NCBI RefSeq assembly: GCF_021538675.1
Contig: NZ_JAJUKH010000003.1
Span: 1 to 64,000, forward strand
DNA from: Paenarthrobacter sp. AR 02
GTDB taxonomy: Bacteria > Actinomycetota > Actinomycetes > Actinomycetales > Micrococcaceae
Length of the DNA stretch: 64,000 bases
Direction of reading: 5' to 3'
Part shown: one piece after another, positions 8,441 through 17,060 of the stretch
How the letters are laid out: each line of letters opens with the position of its first letter
Numbering within the stretch: the stretch's first letter is position 1
Made by a program: the position numbers and the translations under genes
The notes under the pieces: generated by a model
Database searches by the model: none
What the model was told of the DNA's origin: nothing
The model's input: the letters and a program-made list of their open reading frames with translations, nothing else

Positions 8441-10441
8441 TCATCGGCCAGCAAATCCGGCCGGCGGCGAGACAGGCCGCGCGCCTGGAAGGGTACGGTC
8501 TCCGTGGCCGGTCGTTGTGAGGGCAGCTTCGTACAGGGCGGTGGTTCCTTTGTCCAGGTAGCCGTATCCGTCGCCGTCTTTTCTGTGTACCAGGGTGTTG
8601 TGTTCGGTGGTGCCGTGGTAGCGGGTCCCGTCAATCGTGGCTGATTCCGAGGAGAACACTTTCGCATCGAAGGATTCCAGGCGCGGATCCTGGCGCAGGA
8701 AGCGGCCCATTTGGGCCAGCCCATCGCCACTGGCGTGGCTGGCATAGACCTGCCCGGGACGCACGTGGAGTTCACCGGCGTTTCGGATCTCCTTTTCGAT
8801 GCCGGCGGAGCCGAGCATCGTGAAGGAAGCGACGTTCAATTCCGCGGCGGCAAGGGCGTCTGAGGTCACCGTGGTGCCGTAGGAATGAGCCAGCACGTTC
8901 AGAGTCTCCGGGGTCCTGTTGCCCAAGCTTTCTCTGACGGCGTTGAAGCCCTGAAGGTCTGTGACGAAGCGGTCGGCGCCGGCGCGGGCGGCATCGCCAC
9001 TGTTCACGCTCGGAACCGTGGGCGGTTCGTAGTTGATCCATGCCACCACAGCGAAAGACTTATCCCTAGAGAGCAACTTTTGTTGCGCCTGAAGGTTCGC
9101 GGCGTTGAACGCCCAGTCGTTAAAACCGCTCTGCGGGGTGATGTTCATACCGGAGACGGCGTAGGTGACGTTGTCAGCCGTGTCCGGGTTGCCAGCAGAG
9201 ACCTGTGCCTTGGGGGAGCCGTGGGTAAGATCGAATCCGAGCAAAACAGCAACATCCGCGGCCCCGGCGTTCGTCAGGGCCTCACCGATGCCATTGAGGG
9301 CCTTTTGCTGCGTTTGCAGCCGTGTCCAAGCAGGGTTGGTCACGGACAGGCCTTGGCTTGCGGGCAGGAATTGAGGCGTTTTGGTGAGTTCGTCTTTGAT
9401 GCGCTCGTCCTCGGTGGCGAGGCGTATGCGATTGGCCTTGTCCCGGGCAGTGGCGGTGACACCGTTCAGGTTCCCGATGACTCCGGGAAGGGTCTGGATC
9501 AGAAAAAGCTGGGCCTCGCCGGGTTCGATTGTCCCGGTGGCGACCGTCTGGCCGAGTCCGGCCCACCACTTGGCGATCATCACAGGGTCCAGCCCTGGTT
9601 GCTCGAGCAGCCCCTGAAGCCGTTCCTTGTTGGCTGGGGTGGCCAGCCACGCCTTTAGTTGTGCGGCGTTAAGGGCCCCGATGTCGGTCAAACTCACTTG
9701 CCGTGGGGGAGCGTACTGAATGAGAACGCTGTTGAGGATGGTGTCAGCCATGGAGCCGCTGCCAGCTGCTTCAAATGCTGCGGCGATGCGTTCGACCCAC
9801 CCAGCATCAGCAGTGTTCTCACTGAGCAGCTGCTCGAAACCGGGCACGAAGGTGACGCTGCCGCTGTTCACCCAGGAACAAGCAGCGGTGAAACTACCCC
9901 AGGCGTTCCGCACACGTCCGAGTTCACTATTGAGGATGTTTGTGGAAGTTCGGGATTGGGACGCGAAGTCGCGCAGCTTTCCCGGGTCCGCCGCGCTTGT
10001 CCCGGCTTCTGATCCACCGGCGAACCTTGCCCGCTCCCTTGGGGAGAATTCTGCTGAAACCGTCGGTGTGGGCAACGGCCATTCCGCGGGCATGGGGTCA
10101 CTCAACGGACTCAGGAAAGACTGAAATTGTTGTTCACGGATGTCGGCGCGTTGCTGCCAGTCGGCGAGGTTCTTCAGCCGCGACTTCTCCCGCGCGGCCC
10201 GCAGCTTTGCTTCCTGGACATCCTCCACCAACGCGGCGAGAACACTGGCAAGGCGGACACGGTCATCAGCCCTGACGGCACAGGCCTGGAGGAACAAGCG
10301 GGCGTAGCCCCCTTTGAAATCCTCCATGACACGATCAATGGCTCCCGACAGGAACGCGCCCTCGGAGCGTAGAGCCTCATCCGCGGAATCGGCAGCACTG
10401 ATTAGAGCATCGGCCGCGCCGTCATCGAAAGCAATCCCCAT
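8441..10441 (-). CDS. Large alpha/beta hydrolase (DUF1023 type) with WXG/ESX-like N-terminus
   Basis: This is a 666-residue protein. Residues 1-110 are almost entirely helical, with heptad-like spacing and no signal peptide, as in WXG100/LXG proteins exported by type VII secretion. A second helical stretch (about 155-195) contains WGSF. Residues 395-620 form an alpha/beta hydrolase of the DUF1023 type with the nucleophile elbow LAHSYGTTV (Ser520) and a likely catalytic His near 614 in TTEHNTL. The reaction is probably ester or lipid hydrolysis, but the substrate is unknown. The stop overlaps a possible start of the first of three tandem lipoprotein genes. The arrangement suggests a secreted enzyme with cognate lipoproteins. 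No type VII secretion core genes are in the window. Confidence 0.75.
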   Translation of the reverse strand: MGIAFDDGAADALISAADSADEALRSEGAFLSGAIDRVMEDFKGGYARLFLQACAVRADDRVRLASVLAALVEDVQEAKLRAAREKSRLKNLADWQQRADIREQQFQSFLSPLSDPMPAEWPLPTPTVSAEFSPRERARFAGGSEAGTSAADPGKLRDFASQSRTSTNILNSELGRVRNAWGSFTAACSWVNSGSVTFVPGFEQLLSENTADAGWVERIAAAFEAAGSGSMADTILNSVLIQYAPPRQVSLTDIGALNAAQLKAWLATPANKERLQGLLEQPGLDPVMIAKWWAGLGQTVATGTIEPGEAQLFLIQTLPGVIGNLNGVTATARDKANRIRLATEDERIKDELTKTPQFLPASQGLSVTNPAWTRLQTQQKALNGIGEALTNAGAADVAVLLGFDLTHGSPKAQVSAGNPDTADNVTYAVSGMNITPQSGFNDWAFNAANLQAQQKLLSRDKSFAVVAWINYEPPTVPSVNSGDAARAGADRFVTDLQGFNAVRESLGNRTPETLNVLAHSYGTTVTSDALAAAELNVASFTMLGSAGIEKEIRNAGELHVRPGQVYASHASGDGLAQMGRFLRQDPRLESFDAKVFSSESATIDGTRYHGTTEHNTLVHRKDGDGYGYLDKGTTALYEAALTTTGHGDRTLPGARPVSPPAGFAGR

Positions 10442-10536
10442 AACCGAATCCCCCGAACGAATGGTTTATCCATCGAATAGCATAACAGCTCGAGTGGCCT
10501 CCATTGACGCGTTCGTGGGGGGCAGTGTTCGGGATC

Positions 10537-11055
10537 TCACCAGCCTGCGGAGCCGGGTTCACCCTTGAAAGGCCCCACAATGCGCCGAGTGATCCAACCC
10601 CCGTAGAAACCGCCAGATTGCGCCGTTACTGGTTCGCCGTCAATTTCGCATGACTCCATACGGCCCGGGTACAGGGCAACCCGTGTTCTGAGAGCCTCGA
10701 AACCCTGCGTGGGTTCCGGGTAGGTCCACCCGCCGCGGGATGCGACCACACTGTTTGCCACGACGTCGAAGTAAGCCGCCATCCCCTTGAATTCGCAGAA
10801 AGTTCCGCCTTCCACCGGGATCAATACTCCGGCAGGGAACGCCTCGAAGGGCAGGTAGTAGACGGGAGGGTGGCTGGTTTCGAGGACCCTGACCGAATCC
10901 ACGGTGTCCGCAATGATCCGGCCGCCGAGCCGGACCACAATCCTTTCCGAGCGGTGCTGCACCACCGGAGGCCTTGGATAGTCCCATACCGACTCCTGCC
11001 AGCTCAGCGGGGTGACGGGCTGCGGACGCTTGGGGAAACGGGGGAGTTGGGCCAT
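10537..11055 (-). CDS. DUF427 domain-containing protein
   Basis: The 172-residue protein carries the DUF427 fold: RIVVRLGGRIIADT and VRVLETSHPPVYYLP, then FCEFKGMAAYFDV and a tryptophan/proline-rich segment before the C-terminal ALYPGRMESCEIDGE. DUF427 proteins are common soluble proteins of actinobacteria without a settled role. It is separated from the hydrolase gene by 95 bases on the same strand and may or may not share its transcript. Confidence 0.85.
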   Translation of the reverse strand: MAQLPRFPKRPQPVTPLSWQESVWDYPRPPVVQHRSERIVVRLGGRIIADTVDSVRVLETSHPPVYYLPFEAFPAGVLIPVEGGTFCEFKGMAAYFDVVANSVVASRGGWTYPEPTQGFEALRTRVALYPGRMESCEIDGEPVTAQSGGFYGGWITRRIVGPFKGEPGSAGW

Positions 11056-11129
11056 GAACTATGGTCCCACCTTCTTCCGGCATCTCTGTTGATGCGTGAC
11101 GCCCAGGCGTACCATCCACGTCATGAGGA

Positions 11130-12215
11130 TTGCGTGGTGCCTTGGCCGGCGTTCCTGACCGTTCGGGCAAGCGGGGTGCCGGTGCAAACGAGCCGGAGTA
11201 CGAGGTCATCGGCGGTGGATTGGTTGACGATCAGCCGCGGGTGACTTCATCCAGCGGTGGTTCGGAACCACCGCCTGCGGCCGTCGTCAAAACTGCCCTG
11301 AAACTGGCTTGGCGGGATGCCCGGAATTCGTTGTCCTCCTGGTGGTTTTGGCTGGGCTGCTGTTGCGCCATCGCCTTTGCAGGTGGCGTTGCCGCTGCAA
11401 TGGTTGCCTGGGTGCAATCGCTCGAAGGGTTCGACTCGGACGTCTTGGGTGCCACCTACGTCTTTATGGCTGGATTCCTGGCCTTGGCCGCCGCGATACT
11501 GGGTGTCATCTGTGGCTTCCGGCATGCCTGGTCGAGCATTCTGGTCCGCTTCCTCGCAGCGACCATCCGTGGAGTCGTTTTCGCTGCGCTGTCATGTGTG
11601 GTCCTGCTGATCGTGGGTTTCAACACGGGTGGGCCGCCAGCGCTGGCTGGGGCGGCCGCCGTCGTGATTGTCCTGGAGGTGGGACTGTTCGGCCTCATGG
11701 GCGGAGGTGCGCGGGCTTGCTTTGCCTCTACCGTTCCGGCGGGCGTCCTGGCTGGGGTGGTGACGATGTTCCTTTGCCTCGGGAATGGCGCGCTCACTCT
11801 GTTGCTGCTTGCCGGAACCAGTGAGATGGGCGGCGCCTCAGTGCCCGTGAACGTGGAGAGGGACGACGCGGGGAGGATCACTGCATACGAGTGTGTTGGC
11901 AGCCTGCACGAGGTGGAGGTGGTGCATACGGAACGCGTGGCATGGCTTGCGGCATCGAATCCTGCGCTGCTCCTGGGGAGTATTGGAGCCCAGTTTGTGC
12001 ACCCTGACCATGTCGTCGGATGGATGTTGGCCGGGCTCCAGTACGCCGCCGACGGCCCATCCCGCGAAGTCCCTTGCCTGGACGGAGAATCGAGTGCCGG
12101 GCTCGCGCCGCCGGTGCCCGTGGCTTTCGCCGGCTTTGCAGTACAGGCAGCATTTGCTGCGCTGCTCACCATTTCAGGGCGTTGGTTGAAGGCGCGGAGG
12201 GCGGGCATTTCCTGA
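11130..12215 (+). CDS. Multi-pass membrane protein of unknown function
   Basis: The frame gives up to 361 residues. A cytosolic N-terminal part is followed by about six membrane segments (first at WWFWLGCCCAIAFAGG, last at PVAFAGFAVQAAFAALLT). A polar loop of about 90 residues lies before the last segment. No conserved domain was recognised; the layout resembles ABC-2-type permease subunits, but no ATPase is adjacent. The true start is uncertain: GTG 11241 would remove 37 low-complexity residues and looks more likely than 11130, though neither has a strong ribosome site. Confidence 0.6.
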   Translation: MRGALAGVPDRSGKRGAGANEPEYEVIGGGLVDDQPRVTSSSGGSEPPPAAVVKTALKLAWRDARNSLSSWWFWLGCCCAIAFAGGVAAAMVAWVQSLEGFDSDVLGATYVFMAGFLALAAAILGVICGFRHAWSSILVRFLAATIRGVVFAALSCVVLLIVGFNTGGPPALAGAAAVVIVLEVGLFGLMGGGARACFASTVPAGVLAGVVTMFLCLGNGALTLLLLAGTSEMGGASVPVNVERDDAGRITAYECVGSLHEVEVVHTERVAWLAASNPALLLGSIGAQFVHPDHVVGWMLAGLQYAADGPSREVPCLDGESSAGLAPPVPVAFAGFAVQAAFAALLTISGRWLKARRAGIS

Positions 12216-12345
12216 CTGCCCAAGGCTCCCCTTGAATTCTGTATCCGGAAAGATCGTTGACTACTTCAACATGGCGAGGAGCGCAGCCGGACAAGTAGTC
12301 ACCGCCGCAGATGCCACCTACGTGGTGGTGGTCCCGGAACCGAAG

Positions 12346-12945
12346 CTACAACAGCGCGTTGCGCCTTCCTTCGAATGCCCGGCCCAGCGTGACTTCGTCG
12401 GCGTACTCGAGGTCGCCACCCACGGGAAGCCCGGAAGCCAGCCGCGTCACAGCGACCCCAATGGACTTCAACATACGCGCCAGGTAGGTAGCTGTGGCCT
12501 CACCCTCGAGGTTGGGGTCGGTGGCGATAATGATCTCCTGGATGGCGCCATCATTCAATCGGGTCAGGAGCTCGCGGATCCGCAACTGCTCCGGACCGAT
12601 GCCAGCGATCGGATTGATGGCGCCACCCAGCACGTGGTACCGGCCACGGAAGGACCGGGTCCGCTCAACGGCCAGGACGTCCTTGGACTCCTCAACCACG
12701 CAGATGACCGACGGGTCCCTGCGCGGATCCCGGCAAATGTTGCAGGTCTCCTGCTCGGTCACGTTGAAGCAGACCGAGCAGAACTTCACCCGTTCCTTAA
12801 CCGTGGTGATGGCCGTCACCAGACGCTTCATGTCCTCTGGATCAGCCTCCAGGATGTGGAACGCCAGGCGCTGCGCTGATTTGGGGCCCACACCGGGAAG
12901 CCGGCCGAGCTCGTCAATCAGCTCCTGAACTGCACCTTCGTACAC
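12346..12945 (-). CDS. recR: Recombination mediator protein RecR
   Basis: This 199-residue protein loads or helps RecA on gapped DNA together with RecO (RecFOR pathway). Visible parts are the helix-hairpin-helix region [20 protein letters not shown], the four-cysteine zinc finger [17 protein letters not shown], the Toprim domain with [14 protein letters not shown], and a C-terminal Walker-B-like part. Length and order match the family exactly. It lies 33 bases after dnaX on the same strand, the classic dnaX-recR arrangement (the small ybaB gene often found between them is absent). Confidence 0.97.
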   Translation of the reverse strand: MYEGAVQELIDELGRLPGVGPKSAQRLAFHILEADPEDMKRLVTAITTVKERVKFCSVCFNVTEQETCNICRDPRRDPSVICVVEESKDVLAVERTRSFRGRYHVLGGAINPIAGIGPEQLRIRELLTRLNDGAIQEIIIATDPNLEGEATATYLARMLKSIGVAVTRLASGLPVGGDLEYADEVTLGRAFEGRRNALL

Positions 12946-12978
12946 AATGTCCTCATTTGGTTGAAATCAATGCTGCAA

Positions 12979-15900
12979 TCAGCGGTTGTGCAGGGGAGAA
13001 CCGTCCAAGGCGCGCTCTTCGATCAGCTTTCCGCCCAGAATACGCTCCACCGCAGCCCGCCCAAAGACCCTCGATTCCTCGATGGTTTCGTCCTCAGGGC
13101 TGGGGATGTCCTCCGCAGTCGCCGTGGGGGCTGCCTGGGTCCTGGCCGGCGCCTGGACGCGACCAGCCTGTGCCTCAGGACTGTTGGTCAGTCGCTGGTA
13201 CAGGCTTTGACGACCGTTGGGACTGCCCGACGCCGGACCCTCCTCGAGCGTGGCAACGGAACCGTGCGCTTCAACCGGCTGCGCAGCCAAGGAAGGCCAT
13301 GTCGCGGGGGCGCTGCCGGTGGCCTGCGTTGCCGTGGCCTGGGGTGCGGGCCAGCTCGACGCCGGAGCGACGTCCCAGCTCGACCCTGCGGGAGCGTCCG
13401 GGCCGGTTGGGTGGCCGTACGTTCCAGCTGCGGCTTCGGGAACCTGGGCCGCGGCGGGCTCGTAGTCAGGGGTGTCCGCTGCGGCGGCAGCGGTCTCTTC
13501 CGGGGCTTGCGGCTGCCTGCCCACGTTCGACTCCGTGCCTACTACCCATGTTCCCGGCGCCTTCTCTACTGCCCTGGACCACGGGTCCTCGGAGGTGCCG
13601 GAGGGCGCCCCCGGAGTGCTGGGTACCGTGGCTGGTGAAGGCTTGGGCGGGGACGGTTTTCCATCCGAAGTTGCTGCTGCAACCGGGGACGGTGCTGTGC
13701 CTGTGCCAGGACGGCCGTATCCGGACGGCGGCTCCCAGTCCGCAGGGGGCTCCTCATCCAGCGGAGGCGCATCCTCGTCGAGGGGCGGGCCCCAATCGTC
13801 ATCCGGGTAGGAGTAGTCGCCGGCCGAGGTGGAGCTGGTCTGAGCCGCTCCCGGCGTTGAGGGCTGCGGTGCGGGTTCGGGTGGCGACACGGAGGCAACC
13901 TGAGACACGGATGTAACCTGCGCCTTAGCTTCGGTTTTCACCGCGGCATCAGCAAGCGCCCTTGGGGGCGAAGCAGGCGCAGCCGGGCTCGTTGGCGTGC
14001 GTACGGGTTCCGGCGACGGGGCACTTGGGGAGGCCTCCGACGCGGGAGTATCGGCCGGCGCAAGACCCCAGGCAGAGTCGACCGCTGAGACCCCGGCTGG
14101 AGAGGCTCCCGCTGGTGCTGTTGCGTCGGGCGCCGGCGCAACACTTGCTGCTGCACCGCCTGCCGGCGCCGGGGTCTCCCGGCTAGTAGGCGCTTTTGGG
14201 TTTGGCTCAGAGCTCGCTGAACTGTTGCCGCCGGCCACCGCGACGATCTGGCAATCAATGCCCAGGGTCTTGTGGATTGCCTGGCGAAGGTTTTCGGAGT
14301 GGTCTGCGCGTCCGAAGGCGCCGGCCAAACCGCCGGTAGTGAACGCCAAAGTGAGCAGTTGGCCGTCGAACTGGGCCACCTGGGCGTTGGGCTCCACCAG
14401 CGCCCAGGTGCTGCGCTTGATCTTGGTCAACGTCTGGAGGACGTCCGGCCAGGCGCGGCGAAGAGCTTCTACGTCCCCAGCCCCCGACGGAGCCGGTGCC
14501 GATTGTGGCGCCGGGGCTTGGGCGGGAGCTGGCGCAGCCTGGGCAGGAGGAGCGGCTTGAGCTGGAGCCGGCGCAGCCTGTGCAGGGGCGGCAGACTGCG
14601 CCTGTGTCGATGGTTGAGGTGCGACAGCCTGCGGTGTGCGACCGGCAGTCGACCGTTCCTCCACAGGCCAATCGTTGGTGGAAACCCGTGGCGCCGTGAT
14701 GGGGTCGCGGTTGACTGCGGCCATGGCCGGCTCAGAAGTTGCAGGAGCCGATGGCTGGGAGGCCAACGGCGCTGCAGGTTCCTGCACAGGGGTCGGTTCC
14801 GGCCGGGTGGGCTCCGGAGCCGCAACCACTGGTGCGGGAACGTTCGGTGCTGCTTCCACTGAAGCCACGGCGGCAGGAGGGGCAGCAGCAACAGCCGGCG
14901 TTCCGGCGTCGCCCGCGTAGTTCAAGCGACGTTCCACGCGGTCGATGCGCGCAGCGATACCCCGTTCGGTCTGCTCCGAGCTGGGGAGGAGAATTCGAGC
15001 GCACAGGAGTTCAAGGTGAAGGCGCGGCGAAGTAGCGCCGGTCATTTCCGTCAGTGCGGTGTTGGTGACGTCTGCCGCGCGGGAAAGTTCCGCTGCGCCA
15101 AGGTTGGTGGCCTGGTTGCGCATACGGGCGATCTGGTCGGCGGGCATGCCGCGGAGGATGGCTTGGGCGCTCTCGGGCATCGCCTGAACAATGATCAGGT
15201 CGCGGAAGCGTTCCAAAAGGTCTTCGACAAAACGCCGGGGGTCGTGGCCCGTCTGGATGACGCGGTCCACTGCTTTGAAGACCACTGCGGCATCCGAAGC
15301 TGCAATGGCATCCACGATGTCGTCCAGCAGGGACGCATGGGTGTAGCCGAGGAGGGCAACAGCGAGCTCGTAGTCCAGGCCGTTCGGCCCGGCGCCGGCC
15401 ATGAGCTGGTCCAGCACGGAAAGGGTGTCACGGACCGAACCGCCACCAGCGCGGATCACCAGGGAAAGCACCCCGGGAGCAACCGGAACGTTTTCCTGCT
15501 GGCAGAGCAGCTCAAGGTACTGCATGAGCGGCTCCGGAGGCACCAGCCGGAAGGGGTAGTGGTGCGTGCGGGAGCGGATGGTGCCGATGACCTTGTCCGG
15601 CTCGGTGGTGGCGAAGATGAACTTGATGTGTTCCGGCGGCTCTTCGACGATCTTCAGGAGGGCGTTAAAGCCGGCGGACGTGACCATGTGGGCCTCGTCA
15701 ATGATGAAGATCTTGTAGCGGTCACGGACCGGGGCGAAGGTTGCCCGCTCGCGGAGGTCGCGGGCGTCGTCCACGCCACCGTGGCTGGCGGCGTCAATCT
15801 CAATGACGTCCAGCGACCCGGATCCACCACGGGCCAGTTCGATGCAGCTGGGGCATTTGCCGCAGGGCGTGTCAGTGGGGCCCTCGGCGCAGTTCAGGCA

Positions 15901-16083
15901 GCGGGCAAGGATGCGCGCTGAGGTGGTCTTGCCACAGCCGCGGGGGCCGGAGAAGAGGTAGGCGTGGTTCACGCGGTTCTTGCGGAGCGCCGTCATCAGC
16001 GGCTCTGTGACGTGTTCCTGCCCGATAACGTCCGCGAAAGAGTCGGGCCGGTACCGTCGATAAAGGGCAGTTGTAACAGTCAC
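12979..16083 (-). CDS. dnaX: DNA polymerase III subunit gamma/tau, with long low-complexity tail
   Basis: This 1034-residue clamp-loader ATPase opens and loads the sliding clamp. The N-terminal AAA+ module (about 1-370) has Walker A GPRGCGKTTSARI, a zinc module with CLNCAEGPTDTPCGKCPSC, and the DEAH box in IIDEAHM. Domain III follows. From about residue 380 to 560 and again from 620 to 1000 the protein is rich in Ala, Pro, Ser and Glu, a feature of actinobacterial DnaX. A conserved tau-like domain (DVEALRRAWPDVLQTL) sits between. No programmed frameshift slip site is obvious. The ffs RNA lies directly upstream and recR downstream. Confidence 0.96.
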   Translation of the reverse strand: MTVTTALYRRYRPDSFADVIGQEHVTEPLMTALRKNRVNHAYLFSGPRGCGKTTSARILARCLNCAEGPTDTPCGKCPSCIELARGGSGSLDVIEIDAASHGGVDDARDLRERATFAPVRDRYKIFIIDEAHMVTSAGFNALLKIVEEPPEHIKFIFATTEPDKVIGTIRSRTHHYPFRLVPPEPLMQYLELLCQQENVPVAPGVLSLVIRAGGGSVRDTLSVLDQLMAGAGPNGLDYELAVALLGYTHASLLDDIVDAIAASDAAVVFKAVDRVIQTGHDPRRFVEDLLERFRDLIIVQAMPESAQAILRGMPADQIARMRNQATNLGAAELSRAADVTNTALTEMTGATSPRLHLELLCARILLPSSEQTERGIAARIDRVERRLNYAGDAGTPAVAAAPPAAVASVEAAPNVPAPVVAAPEPTRPEPTPVQEPAAPLASQPSAPATSEPAMAAVNRDPITAPRVSTNDWPVEERSTAGRTPQAVAPQPSTQAQSAAPAQAAPAPAQAAPPAQAAPAPAQAPAPQSAPAPSGAGDVEALRRAWPDVLQTLTKIKRSTWALVEPNAQVAQFDGQLLTLAFTTGGLAGAFGRADHSENLRQAIHKTLGIDCQIVAVAGGNSSASSEPNPKAPTSRETPAPAGGAAASVAPAPDATAPAGASPAGVSAVDSAWGLAPADTPASEASPSAPSPEPVRTPTSPAAPASPPRALADAAVKTEAKAQVTSVSQVASVSPPEPAPQPSTPGAAQTSSTSAGDYSYPDDDWGPPLDEDAPPLDEEPPADWEPPSGYGRPGTGTAPSPVAAATSDGKPSPPKPSPATVPSTPGAPSGTSEDPWSRAVEKAPGTWVVGTESNVGRQPQAPEETAAAAADTPDYEPAAAQVPEAAAGTYGHPTGPDAPAGSSWDVAPASSWPAPQATATQATGSAPATWPSLAAQPVEAHGSVATLEEGPASGSPNGRQSLYQRLTNSPEAQAGRVQAPARTQAAPTATAEDIPSPEDETIEESRVFGRAAVERILGGKLIEERALDGSPLHNR

Positions 16084-16122
16084 AAGTGAAACCTACCTAT
16101 AGGGACTGACATTTAAATAAAA

Positions 16123-16210
16123 GACCCCTCATGCACCCGCCAGAGCCCATCTACCCTTGCTACCTTCCGGTCCTGGGGGAGTTCAACAGGATGACGCCAC
16201 ATGAGGGGCC
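16123..16210 (-). ncRNA. ffs: Signal recognition particle 4.5S RNA
   Basis: Read on the minus strand, the sequence contains the conserved SRP core AGGACCGGAAGGTAGCAAGG with its GGAA tetraloop and asymmetric internal loop. The flanking arms GGCCCCTCAT and ATGAGGGGTC close the long hairpin. A T-rich stretch follows the 3' end and probably terminates transcription. The RNA binds Ffh and targets nascent membrane proteins. Placement just upstream of dnaX is common in Gram-positive bacteria. The exact ends could differ by several bases. Confidence 0.93.
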
Positions 16211-16303
16211 GTCGACAAGCTTACCCGAACTCGGGGCGGGGTTCGAATCGGCCATCGACGGCTGTGGATACGGCTCGACGGCGGGTGGCTGGGCTGCGCG
16301 GAT

Positions 16304-16627
16304 CTACCGCCAGCCGTTCACCGGCCAGGTCATAAAGGCCGGTTCCTCGTAAGGGTGCGACGCCCGCAAAGCCAGCACAACGCCGTCGAGAATTTCCTCC
16401 TCCACCACGCACTCGACCCGAATTTCCGGCACTTGCTGCTCAATCGACACCTCGCCAATGAATGGGCGCGCCCCCGGCAACGGTGTGAAGCGGCCTGTGC
16501 CTGGGGAGGTGAAGGCACAGTGTGAATAGTCGCCGATCCGTCCCGCGCCGGCATCACCGATGGCCAGGAGAACTTCCTCAATATGCGTCTCAGGTACGTA
16601 AACCACCAGTGCATGAAGCTGGGTCAT
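16304..16627 (-). CDS. YqfO/NIF3-related PII-like domain protein
   Basis: The 107-residue protein has the pattern of the small domain found inserted in YqfO/NIF3 proteins and as stand-alone versions: ALVVYVPETHIEEVLLAIGDAGAG, then IGDYSHCAFTSPGTGRF, then the end LALRASHPYEEPAF. This PII/CutA-like ferredoxin fold is often suggested to bind a metal or small ligand, but its role is unknown. It is transcribed alone, upstream of the SRP RNA gene. Confidence 0.8.
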   Translation of the reverse strand: MTQLHALVVYVPETHIEEVLLAIGDAGAGRIGDYSHCAFTSPGTGRFTPLPGARPFIGEVSIEQQVPEIRVECVVEEEILDGVVLALRASHPYEEPAFMTWPVNGWR

Positions 16628-16873
16628 GCAGACATCTTGTCAGCAACTTCGGCTACAAACAGGTCTCAACCATTGCAAATCCGAGGTTCGCGGCGGACCA
16701 TGGGTATGTACACCGATTGGGGCAATCTCAAGGTTGTGAGCTGCGGGGCCTGGGGGCGAGGGGCCGGACCCGGTGGCTCAACGATGTACCGCAAGAATGG
16801 GCGCGTTGGGGGCGTCCATTTTTCCGTTAAGCGCCACTTTGCCACCCCCTTAGAAAGCCCGCGTTTGGGCCGA

Positions 16874-16903
16874 TTACGCGATGCCGAAATTCTCAGGTAC
16901 AGT
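16874..16903 (+). promoter_or_regulatory. Possible promoter of tRNA-Ser
   Basis: In the 302-base gene-free stretch 16628-16929, TTACGC (16874-16879) and TACAGT (16898-16903) are separated by 18 bases and end 26 bases before the tRNA. The match to the consensus is partial. Nothing else was recognised in this stretch. Confidence 0.35.
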
Positions 16904-16929
16904 AGTATCTGCTTTCGAATCGGAAGCAA

Positions 16930-17014
16930 GGAGAATTCGCCTAGCGGCCTATGGCGCACGCCTGGAACGCGTGTTGGGTTAACGCCCTCGGGGGTTCAAA
17001 TCCCCCATTCTCCG
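16930..17014 (+). tRNA. tRNA-Ser (anticodon GGA)
   Basis: The acceptor arms GGAGAAT and ATTCTCC pair perfectly. The anticodon loop CTGGAAC between CACGC and GCGTG gives anticodon GGA. A long variable arm (about TTGGGTTAACGCCCTC) and the T-arm GGGGGTTCAAATCCCCC identify a class II tRNA. It reads UCC and UCU serine codons. The CCA end is not encoded. Confidence 0.95.
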
Positions 17015-17020
17015 CGTTTG

Positions 17021-17047
17021 GCCCCAGTCCTTGGACTGGGGCTTTTT
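17021..17047 (+). terminator. Intrinsic terminator after tRNA-Ser
   Basis: GCCCCAGTCC and GGACTGGGGC form a perfect ten-base stem followed by TTTTT. It begins six bases after the tRNA. Confidence 0.9.
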
Positions 17048-17060
17048 GCGTATCCGGGAG

